The notes below the pieces were generated by a model. The model made no database searches. It saw only the letters and a list, made by a program, of their open reading frames with translations, and was not told the DNA's origin. Shown here piece by piece: positions 36,489 to 44,380 of a stretch of DNA of 64,000 bases. The first letter of the stretch is position 1, and each line of letters begins with the position of its first letter. A program made the position numbers and the translations under genes. Source of the stretch: Jeongeupia sp. HS-3 (GTDB lineage Bacteria; Pseudomonadota; Gammaproteobacteria; Burkholderiales; Chitinibacteraceae); contig NZ_AP024094.1 in the NCBI RefSeq assembly GCF_015140455.1, forward strand, positions 2,232,001-2,296,000. Direction: 5' to 3'.

Positions 36489-37511
36489 TCATGCCCGCAC
36501 TCGCAGCCGCTTGATCAGGCCGTAAACGGCATCGCCGGCGAGCACGCGCACACGCTGGCGCTGCCATTTGCCGCGCTCTTCGGCCGGCGGCGGCAAGGCG
36601 CGCGACAAGGCGGAAAAGCGCTTTTTGCAGCGCCAGTCCACGCCCCTGGTGCGGATCAGCGCATCGAGCCAGACCGTGGTGAACGCATCGCGCGTGGCCG
36701 GATCGGCCTGCGCCAAGGTCACCAGCCAGGCGGTAAAGGTGAACCAGTCGCTGCGATCGAGCGCGCGATCGGAAGCGGCGAGCTCGGCAAAGCGGACCTT
36801 ATCCGCATCGGCCCAGTCGGCCGGCAAGGCGTGGCGCGCGTAATCGAGCCGCACTGCGGCGGCGGTCTGCGCCATCGCGGCGGTCTTGGTCTGGGTGATC
36901 TGGCCGGGATGAATCCGGTAGTCGAGCAGCGGCGCGGCGATACCAACGAAACGGGCGCCGCCCTTGGCCAGCGCGCACCACAGCGCGTAGTCCTCGGCAT
37001 GGCTCGCCGCACTATCGTAGCCATGCTGCTTGAACACGCTCGCCCTGACCATGGCACCGGGATGGGCGAACGGCGGGTTGAACAGCAACGCAGCCTTGAT
37101 GGCCGCATCGCTGGTTGGCGGTAGCCAGAGTCCGTCACGCTCGCCGAAGAAGCGCACGCCCACGCCGCAGACGTCGGCGCCCGACGCCTGCAGTGCGGCT
37201 AGCTGCCGGCCAAGGCGCTCGGGGTGGGCAATATCGTCGGCGTCCATGCGCGCGATCCATTCGCCACGCGACAAGGCAATCGCCTCGTTCAAGGTCGCAA
37301 TCAGCCCACGGTTTTCGCGGCTGACGATGCTGAAGCGCGGGTCGATCGCCGCGTGCGCATCCAGCAGCGCACGCGTCGCATCCGACGAGCCATCGTCGAT
37401 GGCGATGCACTCGAAATCGGCAAACGTCTGCGTGGAAAGCGACGCCAGCGTATCGGGCAGCAAGGCGGCGGCGTTGTAGCAAGGCAGGATGATAGTGACG
37501 AGCGGACTCAT
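36489..37511 (-). CDS. Glycosyltransferase family 2
   Basis: A 340-aa GT-A enzyme. VTIILPCYNAAALLPDTLAS, FECIAIDDGSSDATRALLD and WIARMDADDIAHPERLGRQ carry the UDP-sugar binding and DXD motifs. It shares the AEDYALW motif with the other GT2s of the cluster but is longer and more distant. ATG at 37511 overlaps the flippase stop (ATGA). Confidence 0.91.
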   Translation of the reverse strand: MSPLVTIILPCYNAAALLPDTLASLSTQTFADFECIAIDDGSSDATRALLDAHAAIDPRFSIVSRENRGLIATLNEAIALSRGEWIARMDADDIAHPERLGRQLAALQASGADVCGVGVRFFGERDGLWLPPTSDAAIKAALLFNPPFAHPGAMVRASVFKQHGYDSAASHAEDYALWCALAKGGARFVGIAAPLLDYRIHPGQITQTKTAAMAQTAAAVRLDYARHALPADWADADKVRFAELAASDRALDRSDWFTFTAWLVTLAQADPATRDAFTTVWLDALIRTRGVDWRCKKRFSALSRALPPPAEERGKWQRQRVRVLAGDAVYGLIKRLRVRA

Positions 37512-38752
37512 GCCCTGCTCCGCAAATGCACCCGCGCACGCCACCAGAACGCAGCCAGAATCAGCACTTCGACCGCCACGACAATCTGCGCCGCGGCCAC
37601 CGCGCCACGACCGGGCAGCAGCCAGAGCAAGAGCGCGACGTTGATCACGCCGGCGGCCACCAGCACCTTGCTGTAATAACGCTCATCGCCGAAAGGCAGC
37701 AGGCTTTGCAGGCCGTACACGTAGGACAACGCGCCGAGCAGCACCACCGGCGCCAGCCAGATCAGCGTTTCAACGCTGCCGAGCATGCCCTTGCCGAGCA
37801 GCAGCGGCACGATCCACGGCGCGCCGACCATCAACACCAGGGTCAAACCAAGCCCGGCGAGGCCCTGCATCTTGAACGCCTTGCCGATCAGTGCCACTGC
37901 CGCCGGTTTATCGTGACTGGCGAGCTGGGCGATGCGCGGATACGTCGCCTGCACCAGCGGGCCGATCAAGCCCTGCACCGTGTAGGTGAGCTTGTTGGCG
38001 GCGGCAAAATAGCCGACCTGTGCCGGACTGGCGAACCAGCCGAGCAACACCGCGGTGCTGGTCGTATAGAGATTGGTCGACAGCGCCGACAGGAACAGCG
38101 GCCAGCCGGCCCTGAGCGAAGCGAAGATGTCCGAACGCGTCGGCGCCACCCATGCCGGCCGGGGCGCACCGTGACCGGTGATCCACCAGTAGGCACCGGC
38201 GACAAAGGCCGGCAAGGCCTGCAGCACCACAGCGGTCGACACGTCATCGGGCCCGCGCACCATCAGTAGCAGCGCCCCGAGCACGACGACGCGACCGGCG
38301 ACGGTGAGCAAGGATGCCGCGCGCATCAGTTCAAGACCTTGGAAATACCAGATCGGGAAGAACACGCTGGAAACCACGTACAAGAGCGAGAGCCAGAACA
38401 CCGGCGCGTGCTGCTGCCAATCCGGCACGGTGCCGATCGCTACCGCCAGCGAGGTACACGACACCAGCATCAGCATCGCCTTGGCGACGTTGGTGCGCCA
38501 GAACACCCGTGCGATCGCGGCGGTATCGCCACGGGCGATCGCCACTTCGCGGGTGGCCGACAGATTGAAGCCGAAGTCGGTCAGCAGCACGCCGTACTGA
38601 ACGACGGCGAACGCGTACGACTGGACGCCGAAGCCGTCGGCGCCCAGCGTGCGCGCCAGAAACGGAAACGTAACCAGCGAGACCAGATAGTTGAGGCCCT
38701 GAACCAGGTACAGGGCGAAGATATTGCCTTTCAGGCGAGCGTCGAGGGCCAT
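37508..38752 (-). CDS. wzx: Wzx-type polysaccharide flippase
   Basis: A 414-aa protein with about 12 predicted membrane helices and a family start (NIFALYLVQGLNYLVSLVTF, then LGADGFGVQSYAFAVVQYG). It would move lipid-linked repeat units across the inner membrane for polymerisation. First gene of the cluster. ATG at 38752 is the only good start; no clear ribosome site precedes it and a terminator-like hairpin ends 11 bp upstream. No Wzy polymerase was recognised among the neighbours. Confidence 0.88.
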   Translation of the reverse strand: MALDARLKGNIFALYLVQGLNYLVSLVTFPFLARTLGADGFGVQSYAFAVVQYGVLLTDFGFNLSATREVAIARGDTAAIARVFWRTNVAKAMLMLVSCTSLAVAIGTVPDWQQHAPVFWLSLLYVVSSVFFPIWYFQGLELMRAASLLTVAGRVVVLGALLLMVRGPDDVSTAVVLQALPAFVAGAYWWITGHGAPRPAWVAPTRSDIFASLRAGWPLFLSALSTNLYTTSTAVLLGWFASPAQVGYFAAANKLTYTVQGLIGPLVQATYPRIAQLASHDKPAAVALIGKAFKMQGLAGLGLTLVLMVGAPWIVPLLLGKGMLGSVETLIWLAPVVLLGALSYVYGLQSLLPFGDERYYSKVLVAAGVINVALLLWLLPGRGAVAAAQIVVAVEVLILAAFWWRARVHLRSRA

Positions 38753-38756
38753 GCAA

Positions 38757-38782
38757 GCGAAAAGCCCGCGCAAAGCGCGGGC
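38757..38782 (-). terminator. Terminator-like hairpin in the wzx leader (possible attenuator)
   Basis: On the minus strand an 8-bp GC stem GCCCGCGC / GCGCGGGC with a TTT loop is followed by TTTT, ending about 5-11 nt before the wzx ATG. A -10-like TAGAAT lies upstream (complement of 38801-38806). It could stop read-through from upstream or act as an attenuator for the cluster. Confidence 0.6.
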
Positions 38783-38870
38783 GAAGTCATTGTTGTGGTC
38801 ATTCTAGCCGCGCAGTCCGCCAGCCGGCAGGAAATAACACCGCACCACCAGCGTCAACCTGCTCGAATGG

Positions 38871-39010
38871 GCGAGCGAGCCAAAGCAGTTTGGCGCCGCC
38901 CGGAGCGCAGACGCCCCGCAGGAAGCACCCTTGGGGTGAACCGGAATGGACATGGAGTCCATGAGGATTTCGAGCACCGGACGACGTCAAAATGCGCAGG
39001 CGCAGCCGGC
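38871..39010. repeat. Dispersed intergenic repeat, copy A (near galE)
   Basis: Shares long blocks with copy B at 50899-51042: GCGAGCGAGCCAAAGCAGTT at the left, a centre ACCGGAATGGACATG with its dyad ATGGAC/GTCCAT, and CAAAATGCGCAGGCGCAGCC at the right. Copies differ by indels in between. Both sit just beyond the 3' end of a minus-strand gene (galE here, tkt there). Together with the 8-bp tandem array it fills most of the 320-bp gap between wzx and galE. Confidence 0.8.
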
Positions 39011-39069
39011 CAGTCGGCCAGTCGGCCAGTCGGGCAGTCGGGCAGTCGGGCAGTCGGGCAGTCGGGCAG
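39008..39069. repeat. 8-bp tandem repeat at the galE 3' end
   Basis: About 7.8 copies of an 8-bp unit, three GGCCAGTC followed by GGGCAGTC copies. It begins at the right edge of dispersed repeat copy A and ends 3 bp from the galE stop. The unit is not a multiple of 3, but the array is outside the gene. Confidence 0.9.
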
Positions 39070-39072
39070 GTT

Positions 39073-40086
39073 TCAGTCGCCGTAGCCGTTCGGGTTCTGA
39101 CTTTGCCAGCGCCAGCCGTCTTCGCACATTTCTTTCAAGCCCTTCTCGGCCACCCAGCCGAGCTGCTCGCGCGCCGATGCCGGGTCGGCATAGCAGGCGG
39201 CGATATCGCCGGGACGACGCGCGACCAGCTGATATGGCACCGGTTTGCCCGAAGCGGCCTCAAACGCCTTGACCATGTCGAGCACCGAATAACCCTGACC
39301 GGTACCCAGATTGACGGTCACGAGACCCGGATTCTTTGCCAGCTTTTGCAGCGCCTTGACATGGCCGCACGCCAGATCGACGACGTGGATATAGTCGCGC
39401 ACGCCGGTGCCGTCGGGCGTCGGGTAGTCATTGCCAAACACCGACAGTTGTTCACGCTTGCCAACGGCCACCTGAGCCACAAAAGGCATCAGGTTGTTTG
39501 GAATGCCCTGCGGATCTTCGCCGATCAGCCCGGACTCGTGCGCACCGACCGGGTTGAAATAACGCAGCAGCGCCAGATCCCAGCTTGAGTCGGCTTTGTA
39601 CAGATCGCGCAGCATCTCCTCGACCATCAGTTTGGAGCGCCCGTACGGATTGGTCGCCGACAGCGGGAAATCCTCGCGAATCGGCACCGTCTGCGGATCG
39701 CCGTACACGGTGGCCGAGCTGGAGAACACCAGCTTTTTCACCCCGGCGGCGCGCATCGCTTCCAGCAGGCACAAGGTGCCAACGACGTTGTTGTCGTAGT
39801 ACTCAAGCGGCTTTTCTACCGATTCGCCCACGGCCTTGAGCCCGGCGAAGTGGATCACCGCCGAAACGTCAAAGCGCTTGAATACCTCGTCGAGCGCAGC
39901 GCGATCGCGCACATCGGCCTTGATCCATTCGATCTGCGTACCGGTGATCGTTTCCAGCCGCTCCAGCACCGCCGGCTTGGCGTTGTAGAAGTTATCGAGA
40001 ATCACCGGCTTGAAGCCGGCGGCAATCAACTCGACATAGGTATGCGAGCCGATATAGCCGGCACCACCGGTCAAAAGCACATGCAT
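39073..40086 (-). CDS. galE: UDP-glucose 4-epimerase
   Basis: A 337-aa extended short-chain dehydrogenase. GGAGYIGSH (7-15) binds [14 protein letters not shown] supplies the Ser, and [14 protein letters not shown] the Tyr-x3-Lys pair. It interconverts UDP-glucose and UDP-galactose, giving UDP-Gal for the adjacent surface-polysaccharide cluster or LPS. It is separated from wzx by repeats and from lptG by 25 bp. Confidence 0.98.
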   Translation of the reverse strand: MHVLLTGGAGYIGSHTYVELIAAGFKPVILDNFYNAKPAVLERLETITGTQIEWIKADVRDRAALDEVFKRFDVSAVIHFAGLKAVGESVEKPLEYYDNNVVGTLCLLEAMRAAGVKKLVFSSSATVYGDPQTVPIREDFPLSATNPYGRSKLMVEEMLRDLYKADSSWDLALLRYFNPVGAHESGLIGEDPQGIPNNLMPFVAQVAVGKREQLSVFGNDYPTPDGTGVRDYIHVVDLACGHVKALQKLAKNPGLVTVNLGTGQGYSVLDMVKAFEAASGKPVPYQLVARRPGDIAACYADPASAREQLGWVAEKGLKEMCEDGWRWQSQNPNGYGD

Positions 40087-40111
40087 GTGAATCTCCGAAG
40101 CGAAAAGGGGC

Positions 40112-41194
40112 TTAACGTTTTTCCTGGCGCCACAGCAACCACAGCGCCGCGCCCATAAAGGTCAGCGTGGGAATGGATACCACGGCCGGCGCCGGCCAGT
40201 TCTGCAGCTCGCCCAGATACACCACGAGGCGGTTGAAGAAGTGGAAAGTGACGCCGGTGAGAATACCGATGAAAAGTTTCACGCCGACATTGGCGCTACG
40301 CCGCTGCGTTTGCGAGAACGGCAAGGCAATCACCACCATCGACAGACAGGCGAGCGGATAGAAGAGCTTGCCCCACAACGCCAACTGGTAACGCTGGGTT
40401 TTCTGGCCGTTGACTTCAAGGTGATCGATATAACGCATCAGCGCGCGCGCCGACATCTGCGCGGGTTCAACCAGCAGCACCGCAAGCATCTCGGGGGTGA
40501 TCTGCGTAGCCCAGTCGAAGAGCGCCTCGTTCTTGAGTACAACTCCGCCCGATGCCGGCAGAAAGCTTGTTTGCAGCGCAGGCGCCAGCGTCCATACGCC
40601 ATTGCCTTTGTAGCGCCCCTGCACGCCATCGACGATGCGGTCCAGCGTGCGCTGCTCGCTGAACTCGTAGATGCGCACGCGCTGCACCGAGAGATCCGGC
40701 AGCATTTCGGCGATATTGACGATCTGCCGGCCATCCTTGACCCAGACACCCGAGTGAAAATCCCCGGCGATCATCTGTTTGGTCGCCGCCAGCCGGTATT
40801 GGCTGGCCATGCGCATGGTCACCGGCGCAACGTACTCACCGAGCACCACGGTAAACGCGCTATACGCCACACCAATACCGACCAGCCACAGCAGCAATCG
40901 CTGCACCGATACACCGGCGGCGCGCATCACCGTCAGCTCGGAATTGCCGTTGAGATTGGAGAGCGCAAAGATGCTGCCGATCAGCACCGCGATCGGCATC
41001 AATTCATACGCATTGCCGGGAATTTGCAGCGCGACGTAAATCAGCGCATCGATCACCCGGTAACCGCCCTTGCCAAGCTGCGAGAACTGCGCGATCACGT
41101 CGAAAAACATGTACAGCGCCAGCAGACCGACCAGCGTGAACAGCACGAACAGCGTCAGTTCTTTCAGCAGGTAACGCGACAGCAACTTCATCAT
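40112..41194 (-). CDS. lptG: LPS export permease LptG
   Basis: A 360-aa YjgP/YjgQ-family permease with six membrane helices around a periplasmic beta-jellyroll domain. [20 protein letters not shown] starts the first helix, [20 protein letters not shown] is the coupling-helix region and [20 protein letters not shown] is near the C-terminus. With LptF and LptB it extracts LPS from the inner membrane. The ATG at 41194 overlaps the lptF stop (ATGA). Confidence 0.94.
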   Translation of the reverse strand: MMKLLSRYLLKELTLFVLFTLVGLLALYMFFDVIAQFSQLGKGGYRVIDALIYVALQIPGNAYELMPIAVLIGSIFALSNLNGNSELTVMRAAGVSVQRLLLWLVGIGVAYSAFTVVLGEYVAPVTMRMASQYRLAATKQMIAGDFHSGVWVKDGRQIVNIAEMLPDLSVQRVRIYEFSEQRTLDRIVDGVQGRYKGNGVWTLAPALQTSFLPASGGVVLKNEALFDWATQITPEMLAVLLVEPAQMSARALMRYIDHLEVNGQKTQRYQLALWGKLFYPLACLSMVVIALPFSQTQRRSANVGVKLFIGILTGVTFHFFNRLVVYLGELQNWPAPAVVSIPTLTFMGAALWLLWRQEKR

Positions 41195-42252
41195 CGCGCA
41201 TGCCCTCGCCAACGATAGAGCAGAAACATCATCGCCAGCGCCGCGCCATGAATCGGCCACATGCCGACCATGACGGGAATCTTGCCGTCGGCAATCCATG
41301 CCTGACCGATATTGATGAAGTTGTAATACAGGAAATACACGAACACCGCCCCGAGCAGGTTCAGCGCCCGGCCGCCGCGCGGATTGAAAAACGCGAACGG
41401 AATCGCGCACATCGCCATGATCAGCGCCGAGATCGGCAGCGCAATCCGCCAGGCCAGTTCGCCCTGCTCCTCGGGACTACTGCTGCCAAGAAGCTCCATG
41501 GTGCTTTTGGCCTGCGTGCTCGGGCTGGATACCGGTTTATCGTGCGTTTCGACCTTGAGCTGCGCACGCTCGAACTCGGTGGTTTCGTACGCAGCCGTTC
41601 CCGGCACGCCGGTATAGGCATGGCCCTTGCCGAGCCACAGCCAACGCTCGCCGTGCTGATCGAGAAACAGCCCGCCCTCGTTGGCAACAACAACCGTGAG
41701 CTTGCCGTTCTTGCCGCGCAGCTGCGCGAACACGTTCTTGCCCCGCCCGGTGTCGGCAACGAAATGTTCGACGAAATAGATCCGGTCCGCCGCGGCCGAT
41801 TCACGGAATACCCCGGGTGCAACTTGCGAGACTTCCTGGCGCTGGGCCGATTTCTCGCGAAAATCACGGCTTTCGCGCTGTGCCCACGGCCAGGCAAACA
41901 ACGACAGCGCGGCAATCAGCAACACGATGGGGATGGCGAACTCGAGTACCGGCCGGATGAAACTCTTGATCGAGCGACCGCTGGCGAACCAGATCACCAT
42001 CTCGTTGTCTTTCCATAGTCGTGTCATGGTCGAGAGAATGGCGATGAACAACATCAGCGACATCAACATCGGCAGATAACGCAACGAGGTAAAGCCCATC
42101 AGCACCCAGACCGCGCCGCTACCGAGCACGCCAAGCGTCGCCTGGCCGAGCAGCTTGACGACCTGCGTGGTCATGACGACAAGCAGCAACACCGAAAAAA
42201 CGGCGATCGCTACCCAGGACATTTCGTGAATCAGGCTTCGTCTGAACAGCAT
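41191..42252 (-). CDS. lptF: LPS export permease LptF
   Basis: A 353-aa YjgP/YjgQ-family permease. It begins LFRRSLIHEMSWVAIAVFSV and has TRLWKDNEMVIWFASGRSIK in the cytoplasmic coupling region and NPRGGRALNLLGAVFVYFLY near the end. It partners LptG. It is divergent from pepA, with 188 bp between the start codons, the classic lptF-pepA arrangement. Confidence 0.94.
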   Translation of the reverse strand: MLFRRSLIHEMSWVAIAVFSVLLLVVMTTQVVKLLGQATLGVLGSGAVWVLMGFTSLRYLPMLMSLMLFIAILSTMTRLWKDNEMVIWFASGRSIKSFIRPVLEFAIPIVLLIAALSLFAWPWAQRESRDFREKSAQRQEVSQVAPGVFRESAAADRIYFVEHFVADTGRGKNVFAQLRGKNGKLTVVVANEGGLFLDQHGERWLWLGKGHAYTGVPGTAAYETTEFERAQLKVETHDKPVSSPSTQAKSTMELLGSSSPEEQGELAWRIALPISALIMAMCAIPFAFFNPRGGRALNLLGAVFVYFLYYNFINIGQAWIADGKIPVMVGMWPIHGAALAMMFLLYRWRGHAR

Positions 42253-42440
42253 CCGCGTTTTTGACTTATAAGGGGGGCTGGGAAATAATCGGGCGATCTT
42301 GCCGGCGCCGCTAGTGTTTTAGTTCACTTGCGCGCCGCCCACTTGGTCCGATGCTGTTCGAGCGGGCAAGCTACCTTGCCCCGACACGCTCAGACTGCCA
42401 CTGCGGCAGCCCCATACCGCGACACCAATGGAGATCTGCC

Positions 42441-43934
42441 ATGGAGTTTAGCATCAATCTTACCGCCCCCGAAAAAGCCGCCGCCGACTGCCTGGTGCTG
42501 CCGCTTTCCGGGATCAAACTCCCAGCAGCCCTTGCCAAGCTCGATGAGCGCGCCAGTGGCTGGCTGTCCACGCTCATCGCGGGCGCAGACTTCAGCGACA
42601 AGGCTGGCACGGTACTGAGCGGCTATCTGCCGATCGATGGCGCACCACAAAAGGTGGTGTTGCTACAGCTTGGCAAGGACGTGAGCCCGGCATCGCTGCG
42701 CAAGGCATTTGACGCACTCGCGCGCACGCTGATCGCCGGCAAATCGGCCAGCGTCACGATCGCGCTGCCGCCGCTGAAAGGGATTGATGCAGAGGACGCC
42801 GTCGCCGCGATCACGCAGGCGATCATCCTGGAATCCTATCGCTTCACCCAGTTCAAGTCCGAGCCGGAACCCGCGCCAGCGCTGATCAGCATCACGCTGC
42901 TGCTGACGAAAAAAGGCGAACTGAAGGCCGCCGAGGAAGGCCTGGCCCGCGGCCTCGCCGTCGGCCATGGCATGAATCTGACCCGTGATCTGGGCAACCT
43001 GCCCGGCAATATCTGCACACCGACGCGGCTGGCCGAAGAGGCCGCGCATCTGGCCGAGCGTTTCGCGCTGAAGCTGACCGTGCTGGAAGAGGCCGATATG
43101 GCCGCGCTCGGCATGGGCTCGCTGCTGTCGGTCGCCAAGGGCTCGACCCAGCCGCCGAAGCTGATCGTGCTCGAATACCACGGCGCTGGCGACGGCAAGA
43201 AAGCCGCCAAGCCGGCGGTGCTGGTCGGCAAGGGCATCACCTTCGATTCGGGCGGCATTTCGCTCAAGCCCGGCGAGGGCATGGATGAAATGAAGTACGA
43301 CATGTGCGGCGCCGCCACCGTGCTCGGCACGCTGCGCGCGGTGTGCGAGCTGGCGCTGCCGGTCAACGTGATCGGGGTGATCCCGACCTGCGAAAACATG
43401 CCGGCCGGCAACGCGGTCAAGCCTGGCGACATCGTCCGTTCGATGTCGGGCCAGACGATCGAAGTACTGAACACCGACGCCGAAGGCCGGCTGATCCTGT
43501 GCGACGCGCTGTCCTACGTCGCCAAGTTCGACCCGGATGTCGTCGTCGACATCGCCACGCTGACCGGTGCCTGCATCATCGCGCTCGGCCACGTCACCAC
43601 CGGGCTGTTTGCCAATGACGACGACCTCGCCGACGCGCTGTACGCCGCTGGCCAGCAGACCGGCGACAAGGCCTGGCGCCTGCCGGTGTGGGATGAATAC
43701 CAGGATCAGCTGAAGTCCAATTTTGCCGACATGGCCAATATCGGCGGTCGCCCGGCCGGCTCGATCACCGCCGCAGCCTTTCTGTCGCGCTTTACCAAGG
43801 ACTACCGCTGGGCTCACCTCGATATCGCCGGCACGGCATGGAAATCCGGCGCAGCCAAGGGTGCAACCGGACGACCGGTGCCGCTGCTGGTCGAGTTCCT
43901 GCGCCAACGCGTCGAGAAAAAAGGTAAGAACTAA
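42441..43934 (+). CDS. pepA: Leucyl aminopeptidase (PepA, M17)
   Basis: A 497-aa two-domain M17 metallopeptidase. The catalytic domain has VGKGITFDSGGISLKPG (metal Lys/Asp) and the signature NTDAEGRLILCDAL. It removes N-terminal residues from peptides in the cytoplasm; in E. coli PepA also binds DNA. ATG at 42441 follows GGAG by about 8 nt. The next gene, holC, starts 2 bp after it. Confidence 0.97.
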   Translation: MEFSINLTAPEKAAADCLVLPLSGIKLPAALAKLDERASGWLSTLIAGADFSDKAGTVLSGYLPIDGAPQKVVLLQLGKDVSPASLRKAFDALARTLIAGKSASVTIALPPLKGIDAEDAVAAITQAIILESYRFTQFKSEPEPAPALISITLLLTKKGELKAAEEGLARGLAVGHGMNLTRDLGNLPGNICTPTRLAEEAAHLAERFALKLTVLEEADMAALGMGSLLSVAKGSTQPPKLIVLEYHGAGDGKKAAKPAVLVGKGITFDSGGISLKPGEGMDEMKYDMCGAATVLGTLRAVCELALPVNVIGVIPTCENMPAGNAVKPGDIVRSMSGQTIEVLNTDAEGRLILCDALSYVAKFDPDVVVDIATLTGACIIALGHVTTGLFANDDDLADALYAAGQQTGDKAWRLPVWDEYQDQLKSNFADMANIGGRPAGSITAAAFLSRFTKDYRWAHLDIAGTAWKSGAAKGATGRPVPLLVEFLRQRVEKKGKN

Positions 43935-43936
43935 GC

Positions 43937-44380
43937 ATGGCGCCCGTGGCGCAGGTCACGTTCTACTTCAATGTCAAAAGCCGCGAGCAGGCGCTGTGCC
44001 AGCTCGTCGGCAAGGCGATGACGCAAAAACTGACGATCAATGTGCTCGCGGAGAGTGAATCGGCCGCGTATGCGCTCGACCGGCTGTTGTGGGAGCTGCC
44101 GCAAACCGGCTTCATACCGCATTGCGCCGCCGACCATCCCGATGCCGCACGCACCCCGGTGATCGTCGATTACCGCGTCGAGAAAATGCCGGTGCGCGAC
44201 GCGCTGTTCAACTGGACCGACGGCGTGCCCGCCGGGCTCGACCGCTATGCCCGGGTGATCGAGATCGTCGATCAGTCCGACGAAGCCCGTGCCGCGGCGC
44301 GCACGCGCTGGCGTGCTTATCAGGCACACGGCATCACGCCCGACTCCATCGACCTTCTCGAATTGGCCGCCCGCCCATGA
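43937..44380 (+). CDS. holC: DNA polymerase III chi subunit
   Basis: A 147-aa HolC: VTFYFNVKSREQALCQLVGK, LDRLLWELPQTGFIPHC and PVIVDYRVEKMP. Chi links the clamp loader (through psi) to SSB. The pepA-holC order is common, and valS often follows in other genomes; here a repeat-rich protein gene does instead. The stop overlaps the next start (ATGA). Confidence 0.93.
   Translation: MAPVAQVTFYFNVKSREQALCQLVGKAMTQKLTINVLAESESAAYALDRLLWELPQTGFIPHCAADHPDAARTPVIVDYRVEKMPVRDALFNWTDGVPAGLDRYARVIEIVDQSDEARAAARTRWRAYQAHGITPDSIDLLELAARP

Noticed and set aside
38795..38860. Spacer between wzx and repeat copy A searched for a short gene or RNA gene.
   Set aside because: Only the promoter-like TAGAAT and a 23-codon leader frame overlapping wzx are seen; no independent gene is supported.
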